A DNA stretch of 64,000 nt from contig CATKHK010000061.1 of assembly GCA_949751835.1 (NCBI GenBank), forward strand, positions 1-64,000, read 5' to 3'. The position numbers and the translations under genes are program-made. Under the pieces are notes generated by a model that saw nothing but the letters and a program-made list of their open reading frames with translations, searched no databases and was not told the DNA's origin. Below, piece after piece: positions 54,578-64,000 of this stretch (position 1 is the first letter of the stretch; every line of letters starts with the position of its first letter). This DNA is from Blepharisma japonicum. Its lineage: Eukaryota; Ciliophora; Heterotrichea; Heterotrichida; Blepharismidae.

Positions 54578-54937
54578 TTATTCTTTTTTAAGACCTCTGC
54601 CAAACCCTCCTCTTCTGACTCTATCCTCGTTTTCTCTTGGCTTCTTTACAGCAGGCGCTTTGTAGATATCTGGTCTAATATTTGAAGGTAGCCCAAGATA
54701 TTCGCACATAGCTAATATTCCTTTCTCATTTAAGTAATAATAGAACCATTGCCAGTTGAACTTTTCTTCAATGAGACCTCTTGATTTTAAGCTTTTGCAA
54801 ATCATCATGATCTTGAGATTAGGGACTGGGATGTCTTGGTGTCTTGGAAGCCCTGTGTCTTTTCTAACGACTAGTGTTCCTTCTTTCAGTAAGTATTGAT
54901 AGATCTGTCTCTTCTCACTCTTGGAAACTAGCACCAT
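54578..54937 (-). CDS. RPS10: Ribosomal protein eS10
   Basis: A 119-residue protein. The conserved core is full length: IYQYLLKEGTLVVRKD, the HQDIPVPNLKIMMICKSLKS stretch with the family's NL-x-VxK pattern, and FNWQWFYYYLNEKGI. It ends with a short Arg/Gly tail (RRGGFGRG). eS10 sits on the head of the small ribosomal subunit near the mRNA entry channel. It converges with the Sec14-like gene. Confidence 0.96.
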   Translation of the reverse strand: MVLVSKSEKRQIYQYLLKEGTLVVRKDTGLPRHQDIPVPNLKIMMICKSLKSRGLIEEKFNWQWFYYYLNEKGILAMCEYLGLPSNIRPDIYKAPAVKKPRENEDRVRRGGFGRGLKKE

Positions 54938-55344
54938 TTATAAGCCACTCTTTACATATAGCTATTCACTTTAATACAACCTGCAAAGTCTAGATAATCA
55001 TTTTAAAGGAATTTTTGACGCTGAGTTTATGAAGAAATGCAATTTATTATAATTTTTAGATGATATGAAGAAAATTAGTTGTTACTGAATAAGTTTTTTA
55101 GATTATGTAAAAGATTAAAGAACGGTGAATAAATTCTTTATATTTTCATAATACCAACTGATTTCAGAATATTTAGATGTCAAATCATTTATTTCTTGAT
55201 TGCAGCTTCCACTTTGCTTCTCAGTTCTAAATCATGTTCTTTTTATTAATTAAATAATAGCACTATAAATCTATTTTTAAGATTTTTATCAGATATATTA
55301 ACTTTGAGCAGAAAATTCATTTGTTGTGTTTGAATTAAATATTT
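54938..55344. other. AT-rich intergenic region, nothing firm
   Basis: Two short minus-strand frames of about 20-40 codons occur between about 55115 and 55300, but they are in different frames and lack a good start or a 15-nt intron to join them. This holds the RPS10 promoter and the ferredoxin 3' side. Confidence 0.5.
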
Positions 55345-55680
55345 TTAAAGAATTGGTGGCGGAATCACCACTGTAAGGCCATTGAGCTGACTTGTACATT
55401 TTAATTGGCATGACATTCGCTTAACATAATCTTTCTCAGGATAATTTATGTTGTTTGGAAGCTCACAAAGCACATCTTCTTCTATTTCTGTGGGCTTAGG
55501 GAGTAAAGGTTGATATCTTTTAGCAATATAAACTCTGCATGTTGTGCAGGCAAGTTGGCCTCCGCAATATCCAAATATCTCACCATCTTGATTAGCGAGG
55601 CTCATTAAGCTTTGTCCAATTTTTCCCATTGCTTCCCATTTCTGTTTGTCTTGTATAAATTTTATAAGGATTTTGGACAT
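55345..55680 (-). CDS. Adrenodoxin-type 2Fe-2S ferredoxin
   Basis: A 111-residue protein. The iron-sulfur loop YCGGQLACTTCRVYI gives the C-x5-C-x2-C ligands, and MSCQLKC supplies the fourth Cys. The order and size match mitochondrial ferredoxins used in Fe-S cluster assembly, heme A or steroid chemistry. The N-terminus has no clear long presequence, so either targeting is internal or the protein is not mitochondrial. The closest look-alikes are alpha-proteobacterial and mitochondrial ferredoxins. Confidence 0.88.
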   Translation of the reverse strand: MSKILIKFIQDKQKWEAMGKIGQSLMSLANQDGEIFGYCGGQLACTTCRVYIAKRYQPLLPKPTEIEEDVLCELPNNINYPEKDYVKRMSCQLKCTSQLNGLTVVIPPPIL

Positions 55681-55737
55681 TTATTATTAACTCAAAAATA
55701 TGATACTTGAATTGATTAAAGCGATAATAAATAATTA

Positions 55738-56316
55738 TTAAAGCTGCCCTGATTCTTTAATTTTTACGACTTTTGAAGGTTTTCCTGATCTGCTTCCAAA
55801 GCCTTCAATTCTTTGCACCACGTCATAACCTTCGAGGACCTCCCCAAATACCACATGTCTTCCATCAAGCCACGATGTTTCTACAGTAGTTATAAAAAAT
55901 TGAGAACCATTAGTATTTGGACCTGCGTTGGCCATAGATAATAAGCCAGGACCAGAATGCTTTAATGCGAAGTTTTCATCTGCAAATCTTTTTCCATAAA
56001 TTGACTCCCCTCCTGTACCATCAAAATTCGTAAAATCTCCTCCTTGAATCATAAATTGTTGGATGATCCTATGGAAAGTGCTACCTTTATAGCTGAGAGC
56101 AACGCCATCTGAATTCTTTCCGTTTTCTCCTGTGCATAATGCTCTGAAATTTTCTACTGTTTTTGGCACAACTTTTCCATATAAGCCCATCACAATTCGG
56201 CCTAAATCTTCATCGTCAATGCTTATATCAAAGTAAACTTTATGAGTTATCTCTGCATCCTCGTGAACTCTGCTGAATGCAATTAGTAACAGGCATGAAA
56301 ATATAAGCAACTTCAT
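55738..56316 (-). CDS. Secreted or ER cyclophilin (peptidyl-prolyl isomerase)
   Basis: A 192-residue protein with a signal peptide ([15 protein letters not shown]) and a complete cyclophilin domain. Active-site blocks are [15 protein letters not shown] (Arg, Phe, Gln), [17 protein letters not shown] and [10 protein letters not shown] with the cyclosporin-contacting Trp and the His. There is no KDEL-type C-terminal signal (it ends ESGQL), so it may be secreted or held in the ER by other means. Cyclophilin B-type enzymes help fold secretory proteins. Confidence 0.95.
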   Translation of the reverse strand: MKLLIFSCLLLIAFSRVHEDAEITHKVYFDISIDDEDLGRIVMGLYGKVVPKTVENFRALCTGENGKNSDGVALSYKGSTFHRIIQQFMIQGGDFTNFDGTGGESIYGKRFADENFALKHSGPGLLSMANAGPNTNGSQFFITTVETSWLDGRHVVFGEVLEGYDVVQRIEGFGSRSGKPSKVVKIKESGQL

Positions 56317-56549
56317 CTTATAATTATAGAAGATATTAATTTTTAAAATAATTTAAGCTAGTAACGAAGTGTAATTAATTTATTGAAGAAATATATAAGA
56401 AATAATTATTATTTTTGAATGAATAAGTAAAAGCGATAGATAAAAAAAATGAGTTTTTATTAGTATGAAACCACTATGATAAAAGAATCAAATCGTAATA
56501 AAATTTTGAAATCTAAAGAAAACACTTAGGTATCATTCTTTATAAATAA

Positions 56550-57752
56550 TTATTGGCTTATTTTTATAATAAAATCATTAATTTTTGGACCAAGCATCTT
56601 AAACACCGAGCATAGCTGAATCGATGAACTTGCATTTTCCATATTTTCATATACACTCCATATATCATTTCAAGGCTCAACAAGATTTAATTCTAAATTG
56701 CCATAAAATCCTTTATTTTTCCTCTCATACTCGTTTTTTACAAATTCCAATTCGTTTGTCATTTTTTCAATTATTTCGTTTTTATTCTCAATTTCTTTCA
56801 AAATCATCTCTTTTTCCATTTTCAGACTGCTTCTCTCCCCCAGCATCTTTGAAAATACCTCTTTCATATAATTTTTACCTGCTGCTTTTACTTGCATCAA
56901 AATCATTTCTTGCGAGTCTTTTGAGAGATAATCTTCTTCAGTTTTCTCTATACTTGGGATCTTCATTCCTAATTTTATTAATTTTGTGCATGATTCTCTA
57001 GCAAGGGTTTCCATTATTGAATTGTCTGAAGATAATATTGCGTTTAAAAGTTCTCCAATCTTCATCTCTACATCCAAAATATCGTTCCCATTTAACTTTA
57101 TTTTTGGTTTTCAGTCAAGAGTTCCTTGTATTTCATATTGAGAAACTTCTTCTGACCTTACATTTTCAACAAGCTGTATATAAGCAATTTTACTATAATG
57201 TTCAGCCTCTTTCAGCTTAGCTCTAGCAATCTTCATTATTCCATTAATAGCTGATAATGATGCAACTGCATTTTCCGAGTTTTCAGATAATTGGCTCACA
57301 CTGGCTATTCAATTATCAGTTTCAAAATAAACTCGCTTATGTGCTTCAAGAGCGTTCTGTAAGTGATTTATCTAAATAATTATTACCATTCTTTCTTGCT
57401 TTTTTATTTTTGCTCTATAAAGTAAATATCGTCTTTCATCATGTCTAACTTCAGATATAGAGTTTATAACGTTCATAAATTCATCTTTGTCTTTTAATTC
57501 TTCTTGAGTCTTTGCTAATAATTCTGAAAGTTTTCCATTCTCAATTTTAAGCTTTTGAATTTCCTTTAGTAAAGGCTGGGATTCTTTTTTAGGTATTTCT
57601 TCGTTGGAAGATAAGCTTGGCTGAAGTTTATTTGAGGAGGCATCATTTTTCTTCAGCTTTAAGGATTTATTTGGTACTGCAAGTTTTTGCTCAGGCATTT
57701 TAGGCGCAGGTTTTTGGTCTGATATTTTAGGTACAGGCGCTTTAAGCTTCAT
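56550..57752 (-). CDS. Lys/Pro-rich coiled-coil protein, unknown
   Basis: A spliced protein of 395 residues, with a 15-nt intron at 57372-57386 and TGA codons (57111-57113, 56670-56672) as Trp. The first 60 residues are a Lys/Pro-rich repeat-like stretch (KISDQKPAPKMPEQKLAVPN). The rest is helical with two coiled-coil segments (about residues 60-120 and 320-370). No domain was recognised. Four fragments are united only by splicing and TGA decoding. Confidence 0.7.
57372..57386 (-). other. 15-nt intron in the Lys/Pro-rich coiled-coil gene
   Basis: Minus-strand sequence GTAATAATTATTTAG, at a codon boundary, ending in an in-frame TAG; removal joins QERM to INHLQNA. Confidence 0.85.
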
Positions 57753-57944
57753 AAAATTTAATTAAATGAATCTAAATTTTTAATTAACTATAATGTTTTA
57801 AAATATTTAATTTGAAAAACGATATTTATTATTTTAATGATTATTGAAAAGATTAACTTAATTTCGATTAAGAATGAACAGCAATTGGAAAAAATTCCAA
57901 TTACTACCAAAAAAATGTTATTTACTATTAATTTTATTACTTAA

Positions 57945-60900
57945 ATGCCACGCACAGAGAAGATCGCAAGAAATCTCAAACGTTTGGCTGATGAAGCTAA
58001 AGATAAGCAAGCGCTACTTGAAAAGCATCCTGAGTACTTTAGATTGGACCATCCAGACCAAGCTCAAATCCACCAAGACTGCCAATCTCTCCACAAGAAA
58101 CTATCTCTTTTCCAAGAGCAAGATTTAAAAAACGCTCTTGAGCTCCTCTTAACTTTTTACTGCAAAAGTGGCTCAATTTCTTACATTTCTGGCCTCCACG
58201 AAATCCTTGCACCCTTTTTTGTGCTCCGATTCACGACGTTAAAAACTGTATACGGTGCATTTTCAGCTTTCATTGACAAAATGATGCCAAGACTATTTAC
58301 CAAAGATTCATCTATTAGTTACTCATATAAAATTTTTCAACGATTATTACTTTATCATGACCCTTTGCTTTCTAACACCTTACAATCCACCTTGCCTAAC
58401 AACTCGTCAATTATCGAAAAATGGTTTTATACATGTATGTCAGCATGCTTGGATATTTCACAGCTACTTGAGTTCTGGGAATTGTGCTTGACTGAAAATA
58501 ATCCAGTTTTTCCCTATTATTTTGCTATAGCTCTACTGATGAAAAATAGAGATTTGTTAACGAAAAAACATAAAAAGAAAATTAACCTAGAAATTCATAT
58601 AGCAGATAATGATGAATTAACAGCAATCATAGAAGATGCTCAAGTGCTACAATCTTCAACCCCAAATTTTTTTAATAGGCTTATTAAAAAGCTTACAATC
58701 GAAAAAGAATTGCCAAGCTCTTTAGATGCGTATTCTCTAGAAAATACTCAAATTTTACCAATTTCCGCAAAAGAGGTAAGGAAGCCTAAGCCAGGATTTT
58801 TTGTGATTGATGTTAGAAGACATAAATATTATGAGCAAGGCCATTTCCCACAAAGCTACAACCTCTCAGTAGATCTCCATATATCAACTGGTAAGAATTC
58901 TAATTAGTACAGAGGAACTATGAAGTGTGCTTTCTGGATTTTCCGCTTATTACCACAACAAAAACAGCACTGCTTGCCATTTTGCATTTACATCAGGCCC
59001 ATCTCAAAAAGAGTTTTTATATGCAAGCACCTTAAGTCTAGATGTCGTTCGAAGAGGGATTGAAAGGGTAAGTTTCATAGTGAATGGGATAGATGACGAT
59101 CCATCTCATGATGCAAGTTCTTGTGTCCGCTGCAAGCTAAACAAGAATCTAATCGAAATAGGAAAAGAAGGAGGAAATCGACCAAAAAAAATATTGAGCG
59201 CTATGTGGCAGAATTATTTGATGGATGATCATTTCGACAAAGCTCCTGTTCAAACAACAGATGGTCAGAAGTCTACAAGCAGATTAAACGATATTTCTCC
59301 GAAATCTTCTGAAAGACTTGTAGAAAATTCAGAATTAACGGTCCATGAAGCTGTAAAATTTATGTGGACTTCAAATTTGCCTGTAGCTGAGGATTGGTTT
59401 CAGAGGAATTTAGAGCAAGACCCAAGATGCGCAATTCATTATGCTGAAGCTGGATTTTTGAAAGCAGTCATTTTAGGAGATAATCAGTCAAAAGAAGCAG
59501 TGATTGAAAGACTGGATAATGCTGAAATCATTGCTGAAAAATTTGTAAAAAAATGGGAAACAGAAGGCAACAAGGTTTTGGAAACAAAAGGAACAATGCT
59601 AAGTCCTAATGAAGCAATGAAAATTATTAAAGCAGCTCAAAACCTCAGACTTGCATTAGTCGTCAAAGCTGAAGCGACTTTATTCAAATCAGGCAACCAA
59701 ATACTTAAAAATAAACTGAGTTTGGGTTCTATGAATTTTAGGAGAGCTTGGAAAATTTATCAAAAAGCTAATAAAATTGCAGAAGCGCAAAAATGGGTAG
59801 AAAAGCAGTATTTTTCACCTGAAGAAATCAAAGGGTTGCAGACGCAAATTGAAGGAGATATCAATAATTTTACCCAATTTGGAGAAGGGGTTATTTGTTT
59901 AGGACTTTCAATGGCTCCTAAAACTATGTCTAAGCTTGCCAATGTGATAATAGGATTAGATGGAGACCAAAGTAGAGGGTTAAAAATTTTATATGACTGC
60001 ATCAACTCTAAAAAGGGAGTTAGAGTGCCTTTAGCGTTGATGTTTGTGTTATTTTGGCTTTTAATCTACATCCCAGAATTCATACCAGGTAAGCATGAGC
60101 GCTATCGTGAAGCTCATGACCTAATAAGATTTGCTTTGCATTATCTCCCTCAAAGCCCTTATTTTTATTGGCTGGAGAGCTATATGAATCAGCGCCAAGG
60201 AAATTTAGAAAGAGGTTTAAAATTATTAAATAGGGTGATAGCATATTCAGGAAGAACAGGAATTGATGAAAACCCAGGGAGATTGTCCTTTGAAAGAGGC
60301 TGGGTTCTATTCTTGTGTCAAGATTGAGAATCAGCAAGGCAATGCTTCGAAACATCAATTGAAAAAGCAAGTGACACCCCTTTCACACATTTGCTATTAG
60401 GTATTTCTTATTGCATGCTAAATGAGCTGCAGCTTGCTGAAGACACTTTAGAAAGTATTGCTTCATATAATAAAGAGTCAAACTCAATTGAAGAAAAATG
60501 AATTCATAAAAGGGCATCAAGCTACTTAGGGAGAAGGTGGTTTCAGCTGTTTCCTTTTGAAATTTCTTATGTCACCGACTATTTACAAGGCCTGAAGTAT
60601 GATTGACTGGAGTCTTCTTACGATTATCTCACCTCAATTGACATTGAAGATTCTGAAGAAAAGGATGAAATTGTTATAAGCATGCTTCTTCAAGGCGCAA
60701 TCCTTAGACACCTCGGAAGATTAAGAGAAGCTGTCTTAATTCTTGAAGCAGGCATCAAACTCGAACAAGACGTAAAAAAAGAAATATGAGTAGTTCCCCA
60801 CATCTATTACGAACTAGGCATCGTTTATGTCAAAAGCCGAGACTGGACTACCTCTTCTGCTTATATTCGCAAAGCAAAAAGCTTCAAAAGAAGCTACGAG

Positions 60901-60981
60901 TTTAAAGCTTCTCTGAGTTTCAAATTGAACGCTACTTTAGAGCTTATACTACAAGAAGAAAATAAGGAGTTTAAGAAGTAA
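57945..60981 (+). CDS. TBC1D23-like TBC/rhodanese protein fused to a TTC39/IML2-like TPR region
   Basis: A spliced protein of 1,004 residues, with a 22-nt intron at 58891-58912 and TGA codons as Trp. Residues 1-210 resemble the TBC domain of TBC1D23 (SYISGLHEILAPFFVLRF, then LLEFWELCL-like helices), but without the catalytic Arg and Gln fingers. Residues about 283-360 are a rhodanese-like domain (GFFVIDVRRHKYYEQGHFPQ) that continues after the intron (CHFAFTSGPSQKEF). From about residue 455 the TTC39/IML2-type helical repeats begin (HEAVKFMWTSNLPVAEDWFQ, YWLESYMNQRQGNLERGLKL) and run to the end. TBC1D23 tethers endosome-derived vesicles at the Golgi; IML2-type proteins are linked to lipid-droplet inclusion clearance in yeast. 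The fusion is supported by one continuous second exon. Confidence 0.75.
58891..58912 (+). other. 22-nt intron in the TBC-rhodanese-TTC39 gene
   Basis: Sequence GTAAGAATTCTAATTAGTACAG (as positions 58891-58912; starts GTAAG, ends TACAG). A 17-nt cut ending at the internal TAG would not restore the frame; the 22-nt cut does, and joins the two halves of the rhodanese-like domain. Confidence 0.65.
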
Positions 60982-61005
60982 TTTGAAAAGTAAAACTCAA
61001 TTAAA

Positions 61006-61347
61006 TTATGATGTAAATTTGGTGACTGCTTTAGTTCCTTCACTTACAGCGTGTTTAGCAAGTTCTCCAGGGAGAATAAGTCTGACTGAGGTTTGAACTT
61101 CTCTGCTGCTAAGGGTTCTCTTCTTTTCGTATCTCACGAGCTTGCTTGCTTCAAAGCAGACTCTTTCGAAAATATCGTTGATGAATGAGTTCATGATGCT
61201 CATTGATCTCTTGGAGATTCCAATATCTGGGTGGACTTGTTTTAAGACTCTGTAGATGTAGAGTGCGAAAGTCTCTGATCTCTTCTTTCCTTTCTTCTTG
61301 TCTACGCTTTTGGCGGCTGATTCTCCTTTCTTAATATCTTTAACCAT
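61006..61347 (-). CDS. Histone H2B
   Basis: A 113-residue H2B from the Met at 61345-61347; an ATG five codons upstream (61360-61362) is possible but gives an unusual N-terminus. The histone fold is complete: [36 protein letters not shown] and the [17 protein letters not shown] helix. The N-terminal tail is short and Lys-rich. H2B pairs with H2A in the nucleosome core. No H2A gene is adjacent. It ends 24 bases from the stop of the TBC fusion gene on the other strand. Confidence 0.96.
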   Translation of the reverse strand: MVKDIKKGESAAKSVDKKKGKKRSETFALYIYRVLKQVHPDIGISKRSMSIMNSFINDIFERVCFEASKLVRYEKKRTLSSREVQTSVRLILPGELAKHAVSEGTKAVTKFTS

Positions 61348-61362
61348 TTTATGATATTGCAA

Positions 61363-61787
61363 GTTGCATTTTTCAAGAATTTATATACAAAAATAATCCC
61401 AAAAATGGATTTTGATTGGCTGATTTTTCATATCTATTTAGATATGGATAATAAAATTTTATAATGGAAATTATTTGCCAAGTAGGAAAATGCGAAATTT
61501 AGAGCTTATGCATTCATTGTTCTTTAATTGATTAAAAATTTATCAGTTTTAGAATATTTTAACATCAATTTTTTATGAAATTAATTATCATTTGCTAATT
61601 AATAGATTCATCAAACTTCATTGAAACGCTGATAAAATTTTAAAATTTGATTGATTTTATATATATTTAACCTGAATGATAGCGTTATTATGCCTGAAAA
61701 ATAAAAATTAAATTAATTTATAGAACTCTTTCTTTTTCCATTTTCCCACATATTTAATAGCGCTGTTTACTTTTGATTTTTAAAGTG
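61363..61787. other. AT-rich intergenic region, nothing recognised
   Basis: No open frame or RNA gene was seen. It contains the H2B promoter and the 3' flank of the saposin-like gene. Confidence 0.55.
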
Positions 61788-62483
61788 TTATTTTATTGTA
61801 AACTTAACATTAGCACTCGAGAGAGTTGCTTCATTTGGATTGCCCATTCCACAAGTCCCAGAACAGACTTGTAGAGTCCCAGTATAGTTTCCAACAGGAT
61901 AAGAACTGTTAGTTTTGATTTCAAACTTCGCAGAATAGCTTCCAATTTCAAATCCTTCATTTAAATAGGAAGATGAAAATGGTTTTAGCGATGTATCTGG
62001 AGGATTGACTGTCATTTTTACCTGCCCAGTCCCTGTTGTATTGGTAACAGCAAAAGTCATTTCAACCTTAAAAGTGGTCCCAACAGACCCTGAAGTAGGG
62101 ACTACATAAGTATTTGAGATGCTTGCAGCTCCTCCTACTATTGTTGGACATGAGTTTAATAATTCACAAAAGTAAATGGGATCTGGGTTGGCCTTTTGGA
62201 CATCTAAAATAAATGGGTTAAGTCCTGCCCCAGAACATAAATAAAGACAGATTTGGTATGTTAAGGAGTCTGCAAGGTCTTTGCATAAAATAGTGCAATT
62301 TGAAGGGATTGTTGGACCTGTTACATTTTGGTATAACTGGCTTAAATTTTCATTGCCAAATGTCACGCATGTAGAGCACATGTCAACTCCTTTCAAATAT
62401 TTGCTTAGTTTTAATTGAGTTACTGACTTTGAGGTTATTGCTGCCAATAACATAACTAAAGCTGCAAGTTTTATCAAAGACAT
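61788..62483 (-). CDS. Secreted saposin-like protein (countin-like)
   Basis: A 231-residue protein with a signal peptide (SLIKLAALVMLLAAITS). Residues about 35-110 have the six-cysteine spacing of a saposin-B-like domain (MCSTCVTFGN, CTILCKDLAD, ICLYLCSG, CELLNSC), similar to Dictyostelium countin. The C-terminal 110 residues look like an all-beta, Ig-like domain with several N-glycosylation sites (NTT, NSS, NYT). Saposin folds bind lipids or permeabilise membranes; a role in cell-cell signalling or digestion is possible but not shown. Confidence 0.7.
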   Translation of the reverse strand: MSLIKLAALVMLLAAITSKSVTQLKLSKYLKGVDMCSTCVTFGNENLSQLYQNVTGPTIPSNCTILCKDLADSLTYQICLYLCSGAGLNPFILDVQKANPDPIYFCELLNSCPTIVGGAASISNTYVVPTSGSVGTTFKVEMTFAVTNTTGTGQVKMTVNPPDTSLKPFSSSYLNEGFEIGSYSAKFEIKTNSSYPVGNYTGTLQVCSGTCGMGNPNEATLSSANVKFTIK

Positions 62484-62813
62484 TTATTATAATTTAGTGC
62501 TAAAATAAGGGAGAATTATAATTTTAGCTGAAATTATTATTCTTAGAGTCTAGAAATTCATAAAATTACATAAATTTTTATAATTTAAGATAAACCTTTA
62601 AATAATGGCTAATAAAACTTAGATAAAGAAAGATTATATCAATTATCAATTACAAATTAAAGGTTTAAATATTTTAAAGCATAATCAACATAGTCTAAAT
62701 ACTTCACCATTTTTCTATCTCCTTTATTCAATCCCTTATTATCTCTCTTGAGCAATTAGACCTATAATTATAAACATTTTATATTTATTATGTGTAAATT
62801 TTCACTTATGCTT
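62484..62813. other. AT-rich intergenic region, nothing recognised
   Basis: No coding frame or RNA gene was seen between two genes that both point leftwards. Confidence 0.5.
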
Positions 62814-64000
62814 TTATGTAGGAGTCAAAGAACTTTTAAGTGGAGTCATTGATTTAATTTTTCTTGGATTGAGTTCTGTCGCTTCAAGCTCTGTCACATT
62901 TGTAACATTCGCTGCTGTTTCTTCTTCTGACCCATCGCTTGGTTCGTTTTCCAAAGTAATAACTTCGTCTGTAAACTGTATTGATCCATGGACCCTATTG
63001 AGCCAAGGTGCTTCTAATTTTAGCTTGAGCTTTTCAACGCTCAGAAGTTGCTTTGCCTTTTCTTCCACTTCAAATTTCATTACCGGCACTTTAATTCTCG
63101 GCAATGATATTGAAGGTCTTATCTGGATTTTCGGCAAATTTTGAAACGGTAAATCAATTAAAGGAAATAATAGAGCAAATGGATTGCTGGTATTTAAAGG
63201 AAGGACAATAGACGGTTCATTGCTACTGAAATTACTATACAAAGATGGGTCGCATAATAAAGACTCGTTGAAATATTTCTCACTGGACTCTGTATTATTC
63301 AAAGACTTCTCTACAGCGCCTGCTAAAAATAGCATGCTTCCTCGATGCTGATTGTTAAGAATTTCAGATAAATCTTGAAAAATCAGCAAAGCGTGATTGG
63401 GGTTTAACTAAATTTGCTTTACACTAATATTACAAACTGCGATGTTATAGAGGACTTCACAATTCTCTTCTTCAATGGAGATTGCGTCTTCAGGAGGGAG
63501 ATTTTCGATGTTGTCGACTTGGATTGTGTCTAAAATCGTTTGGAACTCATAGATAGCTTGATCATATAGCTCAGAGTACATAAGAAAAACGCCTTTAAAA
63601 AGCCGTAAACTTTTATTATCAAATATTTCTCTCGTACCGTCTTCTAGTAACTCGGACATATAAGTGTTGGCTCTTTGGAAATTTGCTTTATCAAATGGCT
63701 TTTCAAGAAGCTCTTTTAGGTACTTTAATATGGTAATATCTTGTAGCAAGGATTTACTTGGCTTGAGATTTGATACTTTAATTAATTCATTGTAAGCTTC
63801 TTCTAAATTGTTGAGGATTATTTGGCACATTCCGATCTGGTAGCTTGTTTCATAGCTAAAGCTAAGACTATTCGCAAAATTAAAAGCATTTATTGCGTCT
63901 TGGACTGAGCCAATAATCATAAAAATATTTCCTGCTTGTATATGAGTTTGAGGATCATCATTATTTTCGTTAATATACTTTTGAAAATCTTCAAAAGCTT
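62814..64000 (-). CDS. TPR-repeat protein (partial; 5' end beyond the window)
   Basis: A frame open to the right edge of the window, with one 15-nt intron at 63408-63422, ending at a TAG/TAA-type stop near 62814. The visible part has tetratricopeptide-like helix pairs: DAINAFNFANSLSFSYETSY, IILNNLEEAYNELIKV and LYDQAIYEFQTILD. The C-terminal 130 residues after the intron are Pro/Glu-rich with a beta-like stretch of charged strands, ending RKIKSMTPLKSS. Without the N-terminus no family can be named; a Bardet-Biedl/IFT-type or other TPR scaffold is possible. Confidence 0.7.
63408..63422 (-). other. 15-nt intron in the partial TPR gene
   Basis: Minus-strand sequence GTAAAGCAAATTTAG, at a codon boundary, ending in an in-frame TAG; removal joins AVCNIS to LNPNHALL. 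Confidence 0.85.

Noticed and set aside
55115-55300. Minus-strand protein-like pieces of 20-40 codons upstream of RPS10
   Set aside because: They are in different frames, with no good start and no GT...AG joint of the usual size.
1-64000. CRISPR arrays, tRNA and rRNA genes, LTR or Polinton-like elements
   Set aside because: No regularly spaced repeats, no tRNA B-box-like GTTCGA context with a cloverleaf, no rRNA core motifs and no capsid, polymerase or integrase motifs were seen.

Overview
The window looks like somatic (macronuclear) DNA of a heterotrich ciliate, most likely Blepharisma or a close relative. Two features seen directly in the sequence say so. First, TGA is read as tryptophan: many recognisable proteins (Rab GTPases, Nup155, ISWI, Sec14-like, EEP phosphatase) run straight through TGA at positions where the family has Trp, while TAA and TAG act as stops. 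Second, the introns are extremely short: fourteen of exactly 15 nt (GTA...AG) plus one of 22 nt. Intergenic DNA is very AT-rich and genes are packed closely on both strands. No CRISPR array, operon signal, tRNA, rRNA or intact mobile element was recognised.

Layout. 1-6.7 kb (minus strand): a partial receptor ligand-binding-domain protein, a three-pass membrane protein, a GC-rich non-coding island, a secreted Cys-rich protein, a double cyclic-nucleotide-binding protein and a SAPS-domain PP6 regulatory subunit. 7.7-11 kb (plus): a TPR/RRM-like protein and the retromer subunit VPS35. 11.1-14.8 kb (minus): a 969-residue LRR protein with Sfi1-like Trp motifs and a Cys-rich membrane protein. 15.2-15.5 kb: a strong hairpin in a GC-richer gene-free stretch. 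15.6-20.4 kb: CDP-diacylglycerol synthase, TAF7, an ankyrin-like protein, a Ser/Pro-rich protein and a Rab. 20.5-26.2 kb (minus): an eIF4G-type MIF4G protein, an ankyrin-DHHC palmitoyltransferase, a B-type cyclin and a coiled-coil protein.

26.8-36.8 kb (plus): a basic protein, Nup155, a RING protein, a PHD protein and a TSNAXIP1-like EF-hand coiled-coil protein. 36.9-38.8 kb (minus): a PLAC8 protein hidden by a TGA codon, a TMEM230/134-like protein and phosphoenolpyruvate mutase. 39.4-45.7 kb: ISWI, a MORN protein, ALG7/DPAGT1 and a Rab11-like GTPase. 45.8-48.7 kb (minus): a SIN1/AVO1 TORC2 subunit and a decayed gene. 48.8-57.7 kb: two small unknown genes, a mitochondrial carrier, an EEP phosphatase, a Sec14-like protein, ribosomal protein eS10, a 2Fe-2S ferredoxin, a secreted cyclophilin and a coiled-coil protein. 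57.9-64 kb: a TBC1D23-rhodanese-TTC39 fusion, histone H2B, a saposin-like secreted protein and a partial TPR protein.

Most genes are ordinary eukaryotic housekeeping genes with no operon logic. Several belong to endomembrane traffic (VPS35, two Rabs, TBC1D23-like, Sec14-like, DHHC), and a second group carries cytoskeletal or ciliary hallmarks (LRR-Sfi1, MORN, TSNAXIP1-like). The most unusual items are the LRR-Sfi1 protein with most motif Trp codons written TGA, the TBC-rhodanese-TTC39 fusion joined by a 22-nt intron, the PEP mutase, two candidate structured non-coding regions and a pseudogene of about 1.3 kb.
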